From the NCBI GenBank assembly GCA_002721755.1, contig PBLL01000015.1, positions 46,147-110,146 of the forward strand: a DNA stretch of 64,000 bases, read 5' to 3'. Each line of letters begins with the position of its first letter. Within the stretch, counting starts at the first letter, position 1. A model generated the notes under the pieces. It saw only the letters and a list, made by a program, of their open reading frames with translations, was not told the DNA's origin and made no database searches. The position numbers and the translations under genes were made by a program. The stretch comes from Actinomycetota bacterium (GTDB lineage Bacteria; Actinomycetota; Acidimicrobiia; Acidimicrobiales; MedAcidi-G1). Shown piece by piece: positions 29,548 to 39,948 of this stretch.

Positions 29548-31918
29548 TGAAATTGAAAATCTTCCACTCGAGGATCTTTTTGCACTGGCAAGTTCTATAA
29601 GGACTGAAAGTTTCAGAAATACGGTCACCTATAGTCCGAAAGTTTTCATCCCTTTAACCAAATTGTGTCAAGACCGTTGCGGATACTGCACTTTTGCAGA
29701 ACCTCCAGCTCGTCTTGAATCCCCCTTTATGGAACCTGAAGAAGTCTTGGAAGTGGCTCAAAATGGACTTCAAGCCGGCTGCAACGAAGCTCTCTTCACA
29801 CTAGGTGAACGCCCTGAACTCCGATACCCATATGCAAAAGAATGGCTCGCGAAAAGAGGTTACGACTCAACGGTCGAGTATTTGGTTGAAATGTCAAGAC
29901 TCGTGCTGGAGGAAACAGGTCTACTACCTCACAGCAATGCTGGAGCTCTCTACCATGACGAGCTTCTCGCTCTTAGAGACGTATCGGCCTCACAAGGGAT
30001 GATGCTAGAAAGTGTTGATCCCAATCTTAACTGCCACCGAAATTCACCTGACAAAACTCCAGACAGACGTATTTCAACTCTGAAAAAAGCAGGAGAACTT
30101 AGAATTCCATTTACAACCGGAATCCTTGTAGGTATAGGCGAAAATCGTGAATCACGTATCGAAAGCCTGAAACTAATAGCTGATATACAAAAGGAATTCG
30201 GTCACATCCAAGAAGTCATAATCCAGAACTTTCTTCCGAAACTTGGAACTGCCATGCATAAACATGAACCGTGTCCTGAAAACGACTTTCTGGAAGCAAT
30301 AGCTCTCGCTCGAATTATCCTTCCTAAAGAAGTACACATCCAAGCTCCACCGAACCTTTCTGATGATTTAAACAAATTGCTTAAAGTGGGTATTGATGAT
30401 TGGGGTGGAGTTTCACCAGTAACAAAAGACTACGTAAACCCAGAGCGCCCTTGGCCTGATCTAGAGAAGCTCCGTCAGATAACAGAGAATGAAGGATTTG
30501 AACTCGCTTCTCGGTTAACGATTTACCCAGAATTTGCTTCAAATTTGAAAGAATGGGTTAGTCCGGAACTTTTCTTTCCAGTGATGGAATTGAGTGACTC
30601 GTCTGGCTACGCCCGTTCAGATCCACTAAACAAATTGCAAAATTCTAATGAGATAAAGCTGGATGACTCTGAGGAATCTTCCCCAATCGACAGCGTCTGG
30701 TTCTCAGGGTCACCCGGCCATCTTCCACTTCTAATCCACTCTAGTAAAAAGCCTAAAGGGGAACTAAAAAATGCGATAGCAGCCGTAGAAGCTGGTGAAG
30801 AAGCCGACGCTGACATGCTTGAGCTTTTTCTTTCAGCACGAGGATCGGAAATATCTGCAGTTACAGAACTTGCAGACCAGCTACGCAAAATAGCGGTAGG
30901 CGACAAAATTACTTGGGTCGCAAATAGAAATATCAACTACACCAATGTATGTACATTCAAATGTCGCTTTTGTGGTTTTTCAAAAGGCCCCCTTTCTCTA
31001 AATCTCAGAGGGACACCCTACTTATTGGAGATGGATGAAATTGCAGCAAGGGCAGCTGAGGCTGCTAGAGCTGGAGCGACTGAAGTGTGTCTTCAAGGTG
31101 GAATCCACCCGGACTTTGATGGCAATTACTATATAGAAGTTACAAAAGCTGTTCGTGACGCTGTTCCCGATATTCATGTTCACGGTTTTACAGCTCTAGA
31201 AGTTTTTGAAGGAGCTCGACGTCTCAGCGAACCTCTTGATTCCTACCTTAAGCGTTTAATGGAAGCAGGACTTGCCTCACTACCTGGAACAGCAGCTGAA
31301 ATCCTAGATGACGAAATCCGTCAAGATCTATGCCCAGATAAAATCAATACAGAAGAATGGCTAGAAGTACATCGAACTGCCCATCAAGTAGGGCTCCGCT
31401 CTAACGTCACTATGATGTTTGGATCTATTGAACACCCACGACATTGGGTGAAACATTTGCTTTTGTGTCGTGACTTACAGAAAGAGACGGCGGGATTTAC
31501 CGAATTTGTAGGCTTACCATTTGTTCATATGGCTTCCCCAATTTACCTTCAGAAAAAATCACGAAGAGGTCCTACCTTCAGAGAAACACTTCTGTTACAT
31601 GCCGTTGCGCGAATCGCTTACCACGGACTAATTCCTAATATCCAAGCCTCATGGGTTAAAATCGGTTTTGAAGGGGTATCTCAGCTTTTACAAGCCGGCG
31701 TGAATGACCTGGGAGGTACTTTAATTGACGAAAACATCTCTCGAGCTGCAGGCGCTCAACATGGCCAAATGGTCAATAAATCTGACTTTGAAACACTTGT
31801 CAAACCTCTTGGGCGGCAGCTTGTTCAGCGTAACACTTTGTATGGAACTGTTGAACCGAATAAAAAGTTAAAAATAAATGGTAATGGTCGAACACTTTTG
31901 CCAGTGATAAACGCCTGA
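29537..31918 (+). CDS. fbiC: Bifunctional FO synthase (CofG-CofH fusion), coenzyme F420 biosynthesis
   Basis: Two radical SAM modules: CQDRCGYCTF (CofG-like) and CTFKCRFCGF (CofH-like); SD GGAGG; overlaps the HxlR gene. Confidence 0.95.
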   Translation: MSIDEIENLPLEDLFALASSIRTESFRNTVTYSPKVFIPLTKLCQDRCGYCTFAEPPARLESPFMEPEEVLEVAQNGLQAGCNEALFTLGERPELRYPYAKEWLAKRGYDSTVEYLVEMSRLVLEETGLLPHSNAGALYHDELLALRDVSASQGMMLESVDPNLNCHRNSPDKTPDRRISTLKKAGELRIPFTTGILVGIGENRESRIESLKLIADIQKEFGHIQEVIIQNFLPKLGTAMHKHEPCPENDFLEAIALARIILPKEVHIQAPPNLSDDLNKLLKVGIDDWGGVSPVTKDYVNPERPWPDLEKLRQITENEGFELASRLTIYPEFASNLKEWVSPELFFPVMELSDSSGYARSDPLNKLQNSNEIKLDDSEESSPIDSVWFSGSPGHLPLLIHSSKKPKGELKNAIAAVEAGEEADADMLELFLSARGSEISAVTELADQLRKIAVGDKITWVANRNINYTNVCTFKCRFCGFSKGPLSLNLRGTPYLLEMDEIAARAAEAARAGATEVCLQGGIHPDFDGNYYIEVTKAVRDAVPDIHVHGFTALEVFEGARRLSEPLDSYLKRLMEAGLASLPGTAAEILDDEIRQDLCPDKINTEEWLEVHRTAHQVGLRSNVTMMFGSIEHPRHWVKHLLLCRDLQKETAGFTEFVGLPFVHMASPIYLQKKSRRGPTFRETLLLHAVARIAYHGLIPNIQASWVKIGFEGVSQLLQAGVNDLGGTLIDENISRAAGAQHGQMVNKSDFETLVKPLGRQLVQRNTLYGTVEPNKKLKINGNGRTLLPVINA

Positions 31919-31923
31919 TCAGA

Positions 31924-32115
31924 TCAGTCCATATCAGAAAGAATATAAGCTGCTTTTTCCAATGAACGTCTAGCTCGAGTTAGTTGTTTCTCATTAGAAG
32001 ACGTCTTATCTTTACCTGCATCAATAGTATCTCGAAGGTCATTTAATGCTAGATCTGCGACTCTCTCGACAAGTACTTCAATTTGAGATCTAATTTCTTC
32101 TATTTCAATACTCAT
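31924..32115 (-). CDS. Hypothetical small helical protein
   Basis: 63 aa, helical/charged, just upstream in the gap next to glcF. Confidence 0.5.
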   Translation of the reverse strand: MSIEIEEIRSQIEVLVERVADLALNDLRDTIDAGKDKTSSNEKQLTRARRSLEKAAYILSDMD

Positions 32116-32125
32116 TTAATTCCTC

Positions 32126-33331
32126 CTAGCCTTGAGCATCAGCTTCACTTAAATGTTCAACTAAGACTTCAAGAGGATGCTTCATCTCAAATCCTTTAGC
32201 TTGTAAGTGCGTGACACAACCTGGATTTGCGCTAACTATTCGAGCTTCACCTATTTCTTCAAATACTGCGTTTAAAGAGTCTGTTTTAAGTTCACGAATT
32301 TCAGTTGCAAGTTTATTTTGCGCCAGAGAAAAAACTCCACCCGCACCGCAACACAATCCTTCATCAGACAATTCGACTATTTCCACAAAAGGATTCAAAA
32401 GGTCCCTTACGTAGTGATGTGAATTCTGCACATGCCGAAGGTGGCAAGGATCTTGAACTATTATTTTCTCTTTTATATTTCTTTTTTCCGGCATTTGACA
32501 ATTAATAACTAACCACTCATGAATATCAAATACACGCTCTGAAAACTGTTTTGCTTCATCTGTTCCCAATAAAGTTCCATAATCTTTCAAAATCGCTCCA
32601 CATCCTGCAGAATTTACCAACACAGGACCTGAATCGGGCATCATCTCAATTACCTTTTCTGCCATTTTTCTAAAGTCTCTTCTTAAACCTGAATGCTCAT
32701 GCAAAGCTCCACAACATCCAACCTTATTACCCGACACCCCTGAGGTAACTCCGAAAAATTTAAGAGTTTTTAAAGCAGCTTTATGCACCCATGGTGTCCA
32801 CGCATTCATGACGCAACCCGTGAAAAGAGTAGGTGAACCGGATGAAAAATGTGTTGAAAATTTATTCCCAAATACTGGAATGCCAGAAGGTATGTAGGTG
32901 GAATTTTTAAAAAGTCCCACCTTCTGGAGACTCGCGATAAAAAAAGTAACAACTTTCAACAGTGAAGGTCGAGCAATAACAAAAAGTCCTGATCTGACCA
33001 TGATCGGTAATTTTCTGACTTTTTCAAGATCTTTTTTGGTGTCTGATATTAAATCTCCGAATGGGACCGATGAGGGACACGCAGTCTCACAACCACGACA
33101 TTGGACGCAGGTATCCATCGAATTAATCCACTCTAAAGTAGGCGTGAAGTCGGTATGCTCCGACATGCGCATCAGGGAAATTCGCCCACGCGGAGACATT
33201 CGTTCGTCGCCAGTCACTCGATAAGTCGGACAATAAGGGAGGCAAAGTCCACAAGAAACGCAAGCATTAAGATCTTCGGGATTGAGGGAAAATAGTTTTT
33301 CTTCAGTCTTCATTTGATAACTCATTTTCAC
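32126..33331 (-). CDS. glcF: Glycolate oxidase iron-sulfur subunit
   Basis: CVSCGLCLPYCPTYR, CVQCRGCETACPSSVPFG, two CCG-type motifs. Confidence 0.92.
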   Translation of the reverse strand: MKMSYQMKTEEKLFSLNPEDLNACVSCGLCLPYCPTYRVTGDERMSPRGRISLMRMSEHTDFTPTLEWINSMDTCVQCRGCETACPSSVPFGDLISDTKKDLEKVRKLPIMVRSGLFVIARPSLLKVVTFFIASLQKVGLFKNSTYIPSGIPVFGNKFSTHFSSGSPTLFTGCVMNAWTPWVHKAALKTLKFFGVTSGVSGNKVGCCGALHEHSGLRRDFRKMAEKVIEMMPDSGPVLVNSAGCGAILKDYGTLLGTDEAKQFSERVFDIHEWLVINCQMPEKRNIKEKIIVQDPCHLRHVQNSHHYVRDLLNPFVEIVELSDEGLCCGAGGVFSLAQNKLATEIRELKTDSLNAVFEEIGEARIVSANPGCVTHLQAKGFEMKHPLEVLVEHLSEADAQG

Positions 33332-34212
33332 AGCAAGTATGGATCTCTACCAGGATTCAGTCGTCCAGTAGGATCAAAATTACTCTTAATCCTCTTGGAA
33401 AGTTCTTTTATGCTTTCTGGAACCTGCTTTTGTTGTGAGGGCTGAGTTGAATATTGGATACCGGTTTGCAGGTCCAATAATCCTCCTTTTGGAACTTCCT
33501 TTGAATTGCCTTTAACTGCAGGAGGAATATATGGAGCTGTATCCATCGGTAACATTCCCACCGATTTTAACGACTTTGACTCCTTTTCAATGTCTTCTGC
33601 ATACCCTTCTAAAAGCACGAAAGTTTTAGATCCATCCGTCAAAACACTAGCTGGACGATAACAACAGTTTGTGACTTCCTTGAGTGAAGCACCTCCAGTG
33701 AGCCAAGTTTCCCTTTCGGGTTTCGGGCGGGTTCTTAAAGTAACTACTCCAATTAAAGCCAAAGTCCCCAACGATGAAACCAAAAGTTTACAGATGTCGT
33801 AGCCTGTTACATTCTTTACAGTCGGGCCTCCCGCAACAAATTGCTTTCCATCTGCTCCGACACAAACAGCCTGCAAAAGAACATCAGCGGCAGTTCCTAT
33901 TCGCGCCCTCCTATAACTACTTGAACCAACTGCAAGACTTCCACCAACTGTTGAACCAGGTAAACCCGCAAGAGCAACTTCTTGGTTAAATTCACTCAAC
34001 TCTTGCTGTAAAACATCTAACTTTGTGCCTGCACCTACCTCAACAATCATTTCTTCTGGTTGTACATTTACAACTCCTATAGGTGCAGAAACTTCTTTAA
34101 CGCCAGCAAGTAAAGACCCACCTATTCCCCAGCGAGTCCCAGCGCCCCTCACAGTTACCAAAGAGTCAACACCCACTTCTTGAGCGAACTCCTCCATACT
34201 CTTCATATCCAA
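33328..34212 (-). CDS. glcE: Glycolate oxidase FAD-binding subunit
   Basis: FAD_binding_4-like GGSLAVGSSSYRRARIGT; FDPTGRLNPGR C-terminus. Confidence 0.88.
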   Translation of the reverse strand: MDMKSMEEFAQEVGVDSLVTVRGAGTRWGIGGSLLAGVKEVSAPIGVVNVQPEEMIVEVGAGTKLDVLQQELSEFNQEVALAGLPGSTVGGSLAVGSSSYRRARIGTAADVLLQAVCVGADGKQFVAGGPTVKNVTGYDICKLLVSSLGTLALIGVVTLRTRPKPERETWLTGGASLKEVTNCCYRPASVLTDGSKTFVLLEGYAEDIEKESKSLKSVGMLPMDTAPYIPPAVKGNSKEVPKGGLLDLQTGIQYSTQPSQQKQVPESIKELSKRIKSNFDPTGRLNPGRDPYLL

Positions 34213-35663
34213 ACACCTTCTGGAATTTCTTTCAAAGAATCAATTTCCCCACATGAAGCACCAGTTGGTAGTACTTTATGCGGATTTGATCGGTTGTCTG
34301 GGTCAAAGGCACGCCGAAGCGCATCTTGCGCTTCAAGGTCCCTTTTTGAAAATTGTTGCGTCATGAACCTTTGCTTCTCTAGACCGATCCCATGCTCACC
34401 TGAAAGAACACCCCCAGCTTCCAAGGAAGTAGCGACGATCTCCTCACCCGCTTTTCTAACTTTCTCCAAAGTTCCGGGAATACGGGCATCGAAAACTAAT
34501 AATGGATGTAGATTCCCATCTCCAGCATGAAAGACATTCATTACTAATAGTTCATATTTTTCAGCAATATCGTAAACCTTCTCGATAACTTCAGCCAGAC
34601 GCCGTCTAGGGATTACCGTGTCGTGCAAGTAATAATCAGGTTTAATTTTAGCGATAGCACCAAAAGCACTTTTTCTCCCTTTCCAAATTCGCTCTCTTTC
34701 TTCCTGATCAGTAGCGATGCGCACCTGCCTAGCACCATTAACCTTTGCCAGTTGAGTTATTTTTTCAATTTCTTTCGACACCCCATCAGGTAAACCATCA
34801 ACTTCAGCAATAAGAACTGCTTCGGCATCCAGCGGATAACCAGCTTTAGCAAAAGGTTCAACTGCGGCTACGACGTTTTTATCCATCAACTCCAATGCCG
34901 CTGGCAAAATGCCATTTGCAATAATTGCACTTACCGTTTCTGCCGCTTCAGTAATTTTCGAAAAATCAAGAAGTAAAGTGGCAACTGCCGGCGGATCCTC
35001 TGTCAACCGAACGGCTATTCTTGTTGCAATCCCGAGAGTTCCTTCACCACCCACAAAAACACCACGAAGATCATAACCGCACATCTCTCCCTCACTGGAT
35101 CCAAACTCCACCACTGAAGCATCAGGAAGAACCACTTCTATAGCAGCAACATGCGAATTCGTAACCCCGTAGGCCAAACAATGAGGACCCCCTGAATTAT
35201 TAGCAACATTCCCACCAATTGTGCAGGCCTGTTGACTCGATGGGTCAGGCGCAAAATGAAATCCGGTGCCCCTTAAAGATAAAGACAAATCCAGATTAAC
35301 TACTCCAGGTTGAACCCAGGCAACCCTCTTTTCAAGATCAACTTCTAGAATTTTGTTCATACGAGTGGTGACAATAACTATTGGATCATTACATGGAACT
35401 GAACCACCTGCCAGACCGGTGCCAGCTCCCCTTGTAACAAACTCACAGTCAAATTTCTTTGAAATCTCAACACACTTTGCAACTTCTTCAGTGGTCTCAG
35501 GAAAGCAAACAATACCAGCGCGACCACCCTCCATTACCGAACCATCCTTGCTATAGAGAAGTCGAGCTGAAGCACCATCAGTAACTCTCTCTTCATCCAA
35601 AGCTGATATAAGAGCTTCGAGAAGAGGATCTGTGATCTTCTGTCTTCTTTTGCGCATAAACAA
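34203..35663 (-). CDS. glcD: Glycolate oxidase subunit GlcD
   Basis: RGAGTGLAGGSVP, GGNVANNSGGPHCLAYGVT, FHAGDGNLHP, GEHGIGLEK. Confidence 0.93.
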   Translation of the reverse strand: MFMRKRRQKITDPLLEALISALDEERVTDGASARLLYSKDGSVMEGGRAGIVCFPETTEEVAKCVEISKKFDCEFVTRGAGTGLAGGSVPCNDPIVIVTTRMNKILEVDLEKRVAWVQPGVVNLDLSLSLRGTGFHFAPDPSSQQACTIGGNVANNSGGPHCLAYGVTNSHVAAIEVVLPDASVVEFGSSEGEMCGYDLRGVFVGGEGTLGIATRIAVRLTEDPPAVATLLLDFSKITEAAETVSAIIANGILPAALELMDKNVVAAVEPFAKAGYPLDAEAVLIAEVDGLPDGVSKEIEKITQLAKVNGARQVRIATDQEERERIWKGRKSAFGAIAKIKPDYYLHDTVIPRRRLAEVIEKVYDIAEKYELLVMNVFHAGDGNLHPLLVFDARIPGTLEKVRKAGEEIVATSLEAGGVLSGEHGIGLEKQRFMTQQFSKRDLEAQDALRRAFDPDNRSNPHKVLPTGASCGEIDSLKEIPEGVWI

Positions 35664-35732
35664 TTCTGCCCCTTATTTTTAAGAATTCAAGTCAATCTCC
35701 CCACATATGAGGATCAAGCCTTTGCTGCCGGT

Positions 35733-37493
35733 ATGAATGGAGTAATGGAGAAGCTGAAAAAACTACTACCAACTGGGAACAGTCCGGTTCTTCTTCTATC
35801 AATACTTACTGGTTTTCTCGTAGCTTTTATTATTGCAGGTTTTGAAATACTTACAGATGAAATTCTTTTAGATGAAATTTCTAGTCGTCCCTTATGGCAA
35901 ATTGCCATAGCTCCTGGTATAGGTTTAATTCTTGCAATTTCAATCATTAGATTTTTTGGAAAAAATTCTGGATCAGGCACCTCAGATGAATTCGTAAAAG
36001 CTTTTCACGAGAGGAAACCACGCCTACCCTTAAGAGACTTACCAGTGAAACTTTTAGCAGGTGTCGCAACAATTGGATTCGGTGGGTCGCTGGGACTAGA
36101 AGGACCCTCAATTTATGCAGGTGCTACAACTGGAATCACCCTTTCTGAACGTTTTAAAAACTGGATACGCAGGGAAGATGTTCAAGTTCTTCTAACTGCA
36201 GGTGCAGCAGCTGGTGTTGCTGCAGTATTTAAAGCACCCGCAACCGGTGTACTCTTTGCGCTTGAAGCTCCATACAGAGATGATGTCAATCGACGAGCTT
36301 TACTACCGTCGCTTTTCGCTGCAGCTACTAGTTACGTCACTTACATCAATCTTGTTGGTACTAAAGCGGTGGTTCCTTTCTTAAATGATCCGGAATACCG
36401 AATCGGTATTGACCTCAAAAGCGTTCAAGTCGGCGCCGAAGAGAGCATGGCATGGTTTGACGCATCAAAACTTGTCGATTTGTTTACAGGGGTAGAGACA
36501 GGTGACCTCTTTGGTGCTCTTCTTTTGGGAATACTTGCAGGGCTCGGTGGGCGTTCCATGGCTTGGCTGGTTAGGTGGTCCAAAAATCAATCTCGAAAAG
36601 CATCTTTCGTTCCAAGAGTTCTGTTTGCCGCTCTTCTTTTAGCTGCACTTGCTATTTCTGCCGATTCGGCTTTTGGATCCCCCTTAACTATCGGTCCGGG
36701 AATTGAAGCAATGGAATGGGTTGTATCCCCAGATAATGGCTTGGGCTTAATCGCATTGCTGTTTGGTCTTCGAATTTCTGCCACTCTCGTAACATTAGCT
36801 GCTGGTGGCGTTGGTGGTCTTTTCATACCATTGGCCGCACAAGGTGTTATCTTAGGTCAATTTACGGGTGAATTAATTGGATCAGACAGACCGGGATTGT
36901 ATCCAACTCTAGGGCTTGCAGCCTTCTTAGGTGCCGGGTACCGAGCGCCTATCTCCGCTGTAATGTTCGTTGCAGAATCAACAGCAGGAACTTTTGTTGT
37001 ACCAGCACTGATTGCTGCCGCCGTAAGTCAGCTAGTTGCCGGTAAATCGTCTGTTGCTGAACACCAACACAGCGTACGACTAGGTCACCTCGAGAGAAGA
37101 TTTACTCTTCCCGTGACTTCTGCGTTGACAACAGATGTTCTAACGGTTCCGCCAGATGCCACGGTCTCTGAATTCGTTTATTCCCACGTCCTAGGGCGAC
37201 GTGAACTTTCGGTTCCAGTAGTCGATAAAGAAAAATATTTAGGCATTATAAGTCTCAGTGATACTGCCGAAATCGATAGGAGTGAATGGGATCAAATAAG
37301 AGTAATCGACCTGATCCAAAGTGAACTTCCAACTGCTACTCCATCTTGGTCGTTGAGAGATGCAATCGCTGCTATGGAATATATACACACAGACATTCTT
37401 GCAGTTACAGATACCGAAGGGGCATTCATCGGTGTGCTACGCGCTGATGACATTTTAAAACTTGACGAAATCTTAGAAGAAACAGGCGGTTAG
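35733..37493 (+). CDS. ClC-family chloride channel/transporter with C-terminal CBS domains
   Basis: GGSLGLEGPSIYAGA, FKAPATGVLFALEAPYRDD, AGGVGGLFIPLAAQG, GAGYRAPISAVMFVAE; CBS pair. Confidence 0.92.
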   Translation: MNGVMEKLKKLLPTGNSPVLLLSILTGFLVAFIIAGFEILTDEILLDEISSRPLWQIAIAPGIGLILAISIIRFFGKNSGSGTSDEFVKAFHERKPRLPLRDLPVKLLAGVATIGFGGSLGLEGPSIYAGATTGITLSERFKNWIRREDVQVLLTAGAAAGVAAVFKAPATGVLFALEAPYRDDVNRRALLPSLFAAATSYVTYINLVGTKAVVPFLNDPEYRIGIDLKSVQVGAEESMAWFDASKLVDLFTGVETGDLFGALLLGILAGLGGRSMAWLVRWSKNQSRKASFVPRVLFAALLLAALAISADSAFGSPLTIGPGIEAMEWVVSPDNGLGLIALLFGLRISATLVTLAAGGVGGLFIPLAAQGVILGQFTGELIGSDRPGLYPTLGLAAFLGAGYRAPISAVMFVAESTAGTFVVPALIAAAVSQLVAGKSSVAEHQHSVRLGHLERRFTLPVTSALTTDVLTVPPDATVSEFVYSHVLGRRELSVPVVDKEKYLGIISLSDTAEIDRSEWDQIRVIDLIQSELPTATPSWSLRDAIAAMEYIHTDILAVTDTEGAFIGVLRADDILKLDEILEETGG

Positions 37494-37727
37494 TTAGGAT
37501 TCCTTGCCGTCGGAATCATTTTGTTCATCTTCAAAGTCTGATGCCCATGCTTCAAATGCTGGCGAGTGACCCTCATCTTTAGTTTCTGAGTCTTCTTCAT
37601 TATCGAGACTCTCTAAAATTGAGTCAAAATCCATCTCTTGGTTACGTTTTAGAGCCCTTGCTTCCTCAAAACGACGGTGCCGTCCCTTTTTCAACGTAAA
37701 ACCTCCACTAGTTTCAACAAGAAGCAA
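37494..37727 (-). CDS. Hypothetical small acidic protein
   Basis: 77 aa ORF with basic N-terminus and acidic C-terminus. Confidence 0.45.
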   Translation of the reverse strand: MLLVETSGGFTLKKGRHRRFEEARALKRNQEMDFDSILESLDNEEDSETKDEGHSPAFEAWASDFEDEQNDSDGKES

Positions 37728-37766
37728 TCATAGCGAATAGTAGAGATCAAATGTGGCACTTTGTTT

Positions 37767-38927
37767 CTAATTTCGAGGTTCTAGCAATATCCGATTTTCA
37801 CCGTCAAACGCGAATGAAACCTTACCTGTCAGTATTTCCTCACTGACTTTACCTACAAGCACTCCCCTCCACCCATGCAACAGTCTTGATTCTTTATCTC
37901 CACTTACCAACGCTTCTATATCACTTCGACTGCCCAGAAGAGAAGGGTCAATTTCCACGTCACGCGCCAATTGATATATGTAAGCAGTAATGAGTGCAAC
38001 AGCAGCTTTTAAATCTGAACTTTTTGAATCAGATTTTTTTTCTTTACTTTCTTGCGGTGCAATTGAAGGATTTGAAACCACATCGAGAATTGCTTCTTGA
38101 TGACTGTTTCTTATCTTTTGATTTTCAAAACCTCGAATTTTTTTTAGCTCTTCTAGTGTCTTGGGAATTTGTTGAGCAATTGAGACAATCACTAAGTCAG
38201 ATAAAACCCTCTTTACAGGTATGTCTAATTTGGCTGCTTCCAGTTCTCGCCATTTAGAAATTGAATAGCCAACATCTTTAGACTTTCCTTTCAAACGTCT
38301 CAACTCTTTTATCTTCCTCCAAGCTTCGTCAGGTGATCTACGAAGAGACTCGCGCTCCAAAAATGAATTGCACTCATCCTCAACCCAGGAAAGTCGCCCT
38401 AATTCAGTCAACCTGTTTTTTTGCAATTCATAGATTTCTAGTAGATGAGCAACATCAGATGCCGCATAAGATTTTTGCTTCTCCGTTAAAGGACGAAGCA
38501 ACCAATTCGTCATTCTGTCTTCTTTAGGAAGAGTTACACCAAGATATTGCTGATATAGAACAGCCAAAGAAGGACTCGATAAACCTAAAAAACCAGCAGC
38601 GATCTGTGTGTCGAATAGTTTCCTAGGTACCTGTCCGCAGACTCGAGAAAAAACTTCCAGATCTTGTGCAGCAGCATGCATTACAAACTGCGTATCAGTT
38701 TCAAATAGTTCAGAAAACGAATTAAGGTCACAGGAAAGAGGATCAAGCAGAGCAATGTTTCCTTCTCCCCATGCAACTTGAATCAAAGCAACTTTAGGGA
38801 AATAGGTCCCCTCTCGATGAAACTCAGTATCAATCGCCAAAATTTCGACATCTTTTATATCAGCAAAAAAAACCTCAAGGTCATCACTGGAATCAATAAA
38901 CCGATATTTCTCATTATTAGCTATCAG
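37767..38927 (-). CDS. rnd: Ribonuclease D (DEDD exonuclease plus HRDC)
   Basis: AIDTEFHREGTYFPKVALIQVA, ASDVAHLLEIY; reading frame homologous upstream of the TTG at 38840 to a candidate CTG at 38925-38927. Confidence 0.82.
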   Translation of the reverse strand: MIANNEKYRFIDSSDDLEVFFADIKDVEILAIDTEFHREGTYFPKVALIQVAWGEGNIALLDPLSCDLNSFSELFETDTQFVMHAAAQDLEVFSRVCGQVPRKLFDTQIAAGFLGLSSPSLAVLYQQYLGVTLPKEDRMTNWLLRPLTEKQKSYAASDVAHLLEIYELQKNRLTELGRLSWVEDECNSFLERESLRRSPDEAWRKIKELRRLKGKSKDVGYSISKWRELEAAKLDIPVKRVLSDLVIVSIAQQIPKTLEELKKIRGFENQKIRNSHQEAILDVVSNPSIAPQESKEKKSDSKSSDLKAAVALITAYIYQLARDVEIDPSLLGSRSDIEALVSGDKESRLLHGWRGVLVGKVSEEILTGKVSFAFDGENRILLEPRN

Positions 38928-38945
38928 GTTGATCTTCCTTTCAGC

Positions 38946-39542
38946 TCATATTTCATTTAAGAACTTTTCCAAATCTTCTGGACGATCAATATCAAGCAAA
39001 TGATCGGGATTTGCCGAATCAATTTTTATTAAGGGAACATCCTTAATTGCCCTCCAGGCAGCTCTCTCGCCATTTTTAAATGCTTCAATCAAAGTTTCAA
39101 GAATTGTCGTGGGCCACAAAGTATGCATCCATTGCAAATATCCGTTTGCCATTGCAACAATCACAGATTCTTTTTCTCTAAGCGATTCTTTACACATCTG
39201 GTTTATGAACGAAGCTGAGATATTCGGAAGGTCACAAGCGACTACAAAAACATGGCTTTTCTCTAGAGCTTTAAAATAATTAAGTGCTGTAATTATTCCT
39301 CCAAGCGGACCTTCACCGGGATATTCATCCTCCAAGCAGCTATATCCAAGCTTCCGGAACGACTCAATGTCACCACCTACAATTTGCGGAGCAACTAATC
39401 CTGCCTCCAGTAGTGAATCTGTGACTCTAGTAATAAGCGGTTTACCATCTAACTCCAAAAGTGCTTTATCAAAGCCCATTCTTTTGCTGAAACCGCCAGC
39501 TAAAACAGCACCTCCAAAATCGGAAATCTTTAAATTTTCCAC
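38946..39542 (-). CDS. mobA: Molybdenum cofactor guanylyltransferase
   Basis: GAVLAGGFSKRMGFDKALLELDGKPLI; DLPNIS. Confidence 0.88.
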   Translation of the reverse strand: MENLKISDFGGAVLAGGFSKRMGFDKALLELDGKPLITRVTDSLLEAGLVAPQIVGGDIESFRKLGYSCLEDEYPGEGPLGGIITALNYFKALEKSHVFVVACDLPNISASFINQMCKESLREKESVIVAMANGYLQWMHTLWPTTILETLIEAFKNGERAAWRAIKDVPLIKIDSANPDHLLDIDRPEDLEKFLNEI

Positions 39543-39640
39543 TGTTTCACTCTATTTTATTTTAAGAGAAGTAAATGTTTATTCAGCCCATTTTAAATGC
39601 CCTCCACTTCTATCCACGTCAGTATGACTAATCTTCCTAT

Positions 39641-39946
39641 GTGTCTAAATTCATCCCTGAAATAACCGGTACCGGCTCTTTACCCGACTGGATTTCACCA
39701 AAACTTGTCGAGAACCTAAGTATTCTTGTTTTAGTTTTTCTCGGAATAGCACTTTTATTTGTTCTTAGATTTATCAGCAAATTATTATTGAAATTGGCTT
39801 TTCTGATTGTTATAGCCGCTCTTGCTTTTGGTGTTTGGAGTGAACGTTCTCAGCTGTCTGGTTGTGTTAATGCTTGCAACTGTGAGATTTTGGGGCAGAA
39901 CATACAAATTCCTTACAGCAAAAATCCTTTTTGTCAAGAGTCTTAA
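39641..39946 (+). CDS. Hypothetical membrane protein with Cys-rich C-terminus
   Basis: 101 aa; two hydrophobic stretches then SGCVNACNCEILG...PFCQES. Confidence 0.55.
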   Translation: MSKFIPEITGTGSLPDWISPKLVENLSILVLVFLGIALLFVLRFISKLLLKLAFLIVIAALAFGVWSERSQLSGCVNACNCEILGQNIQIPYSKNPFCQES

Positions 39947-39948
39947 AT

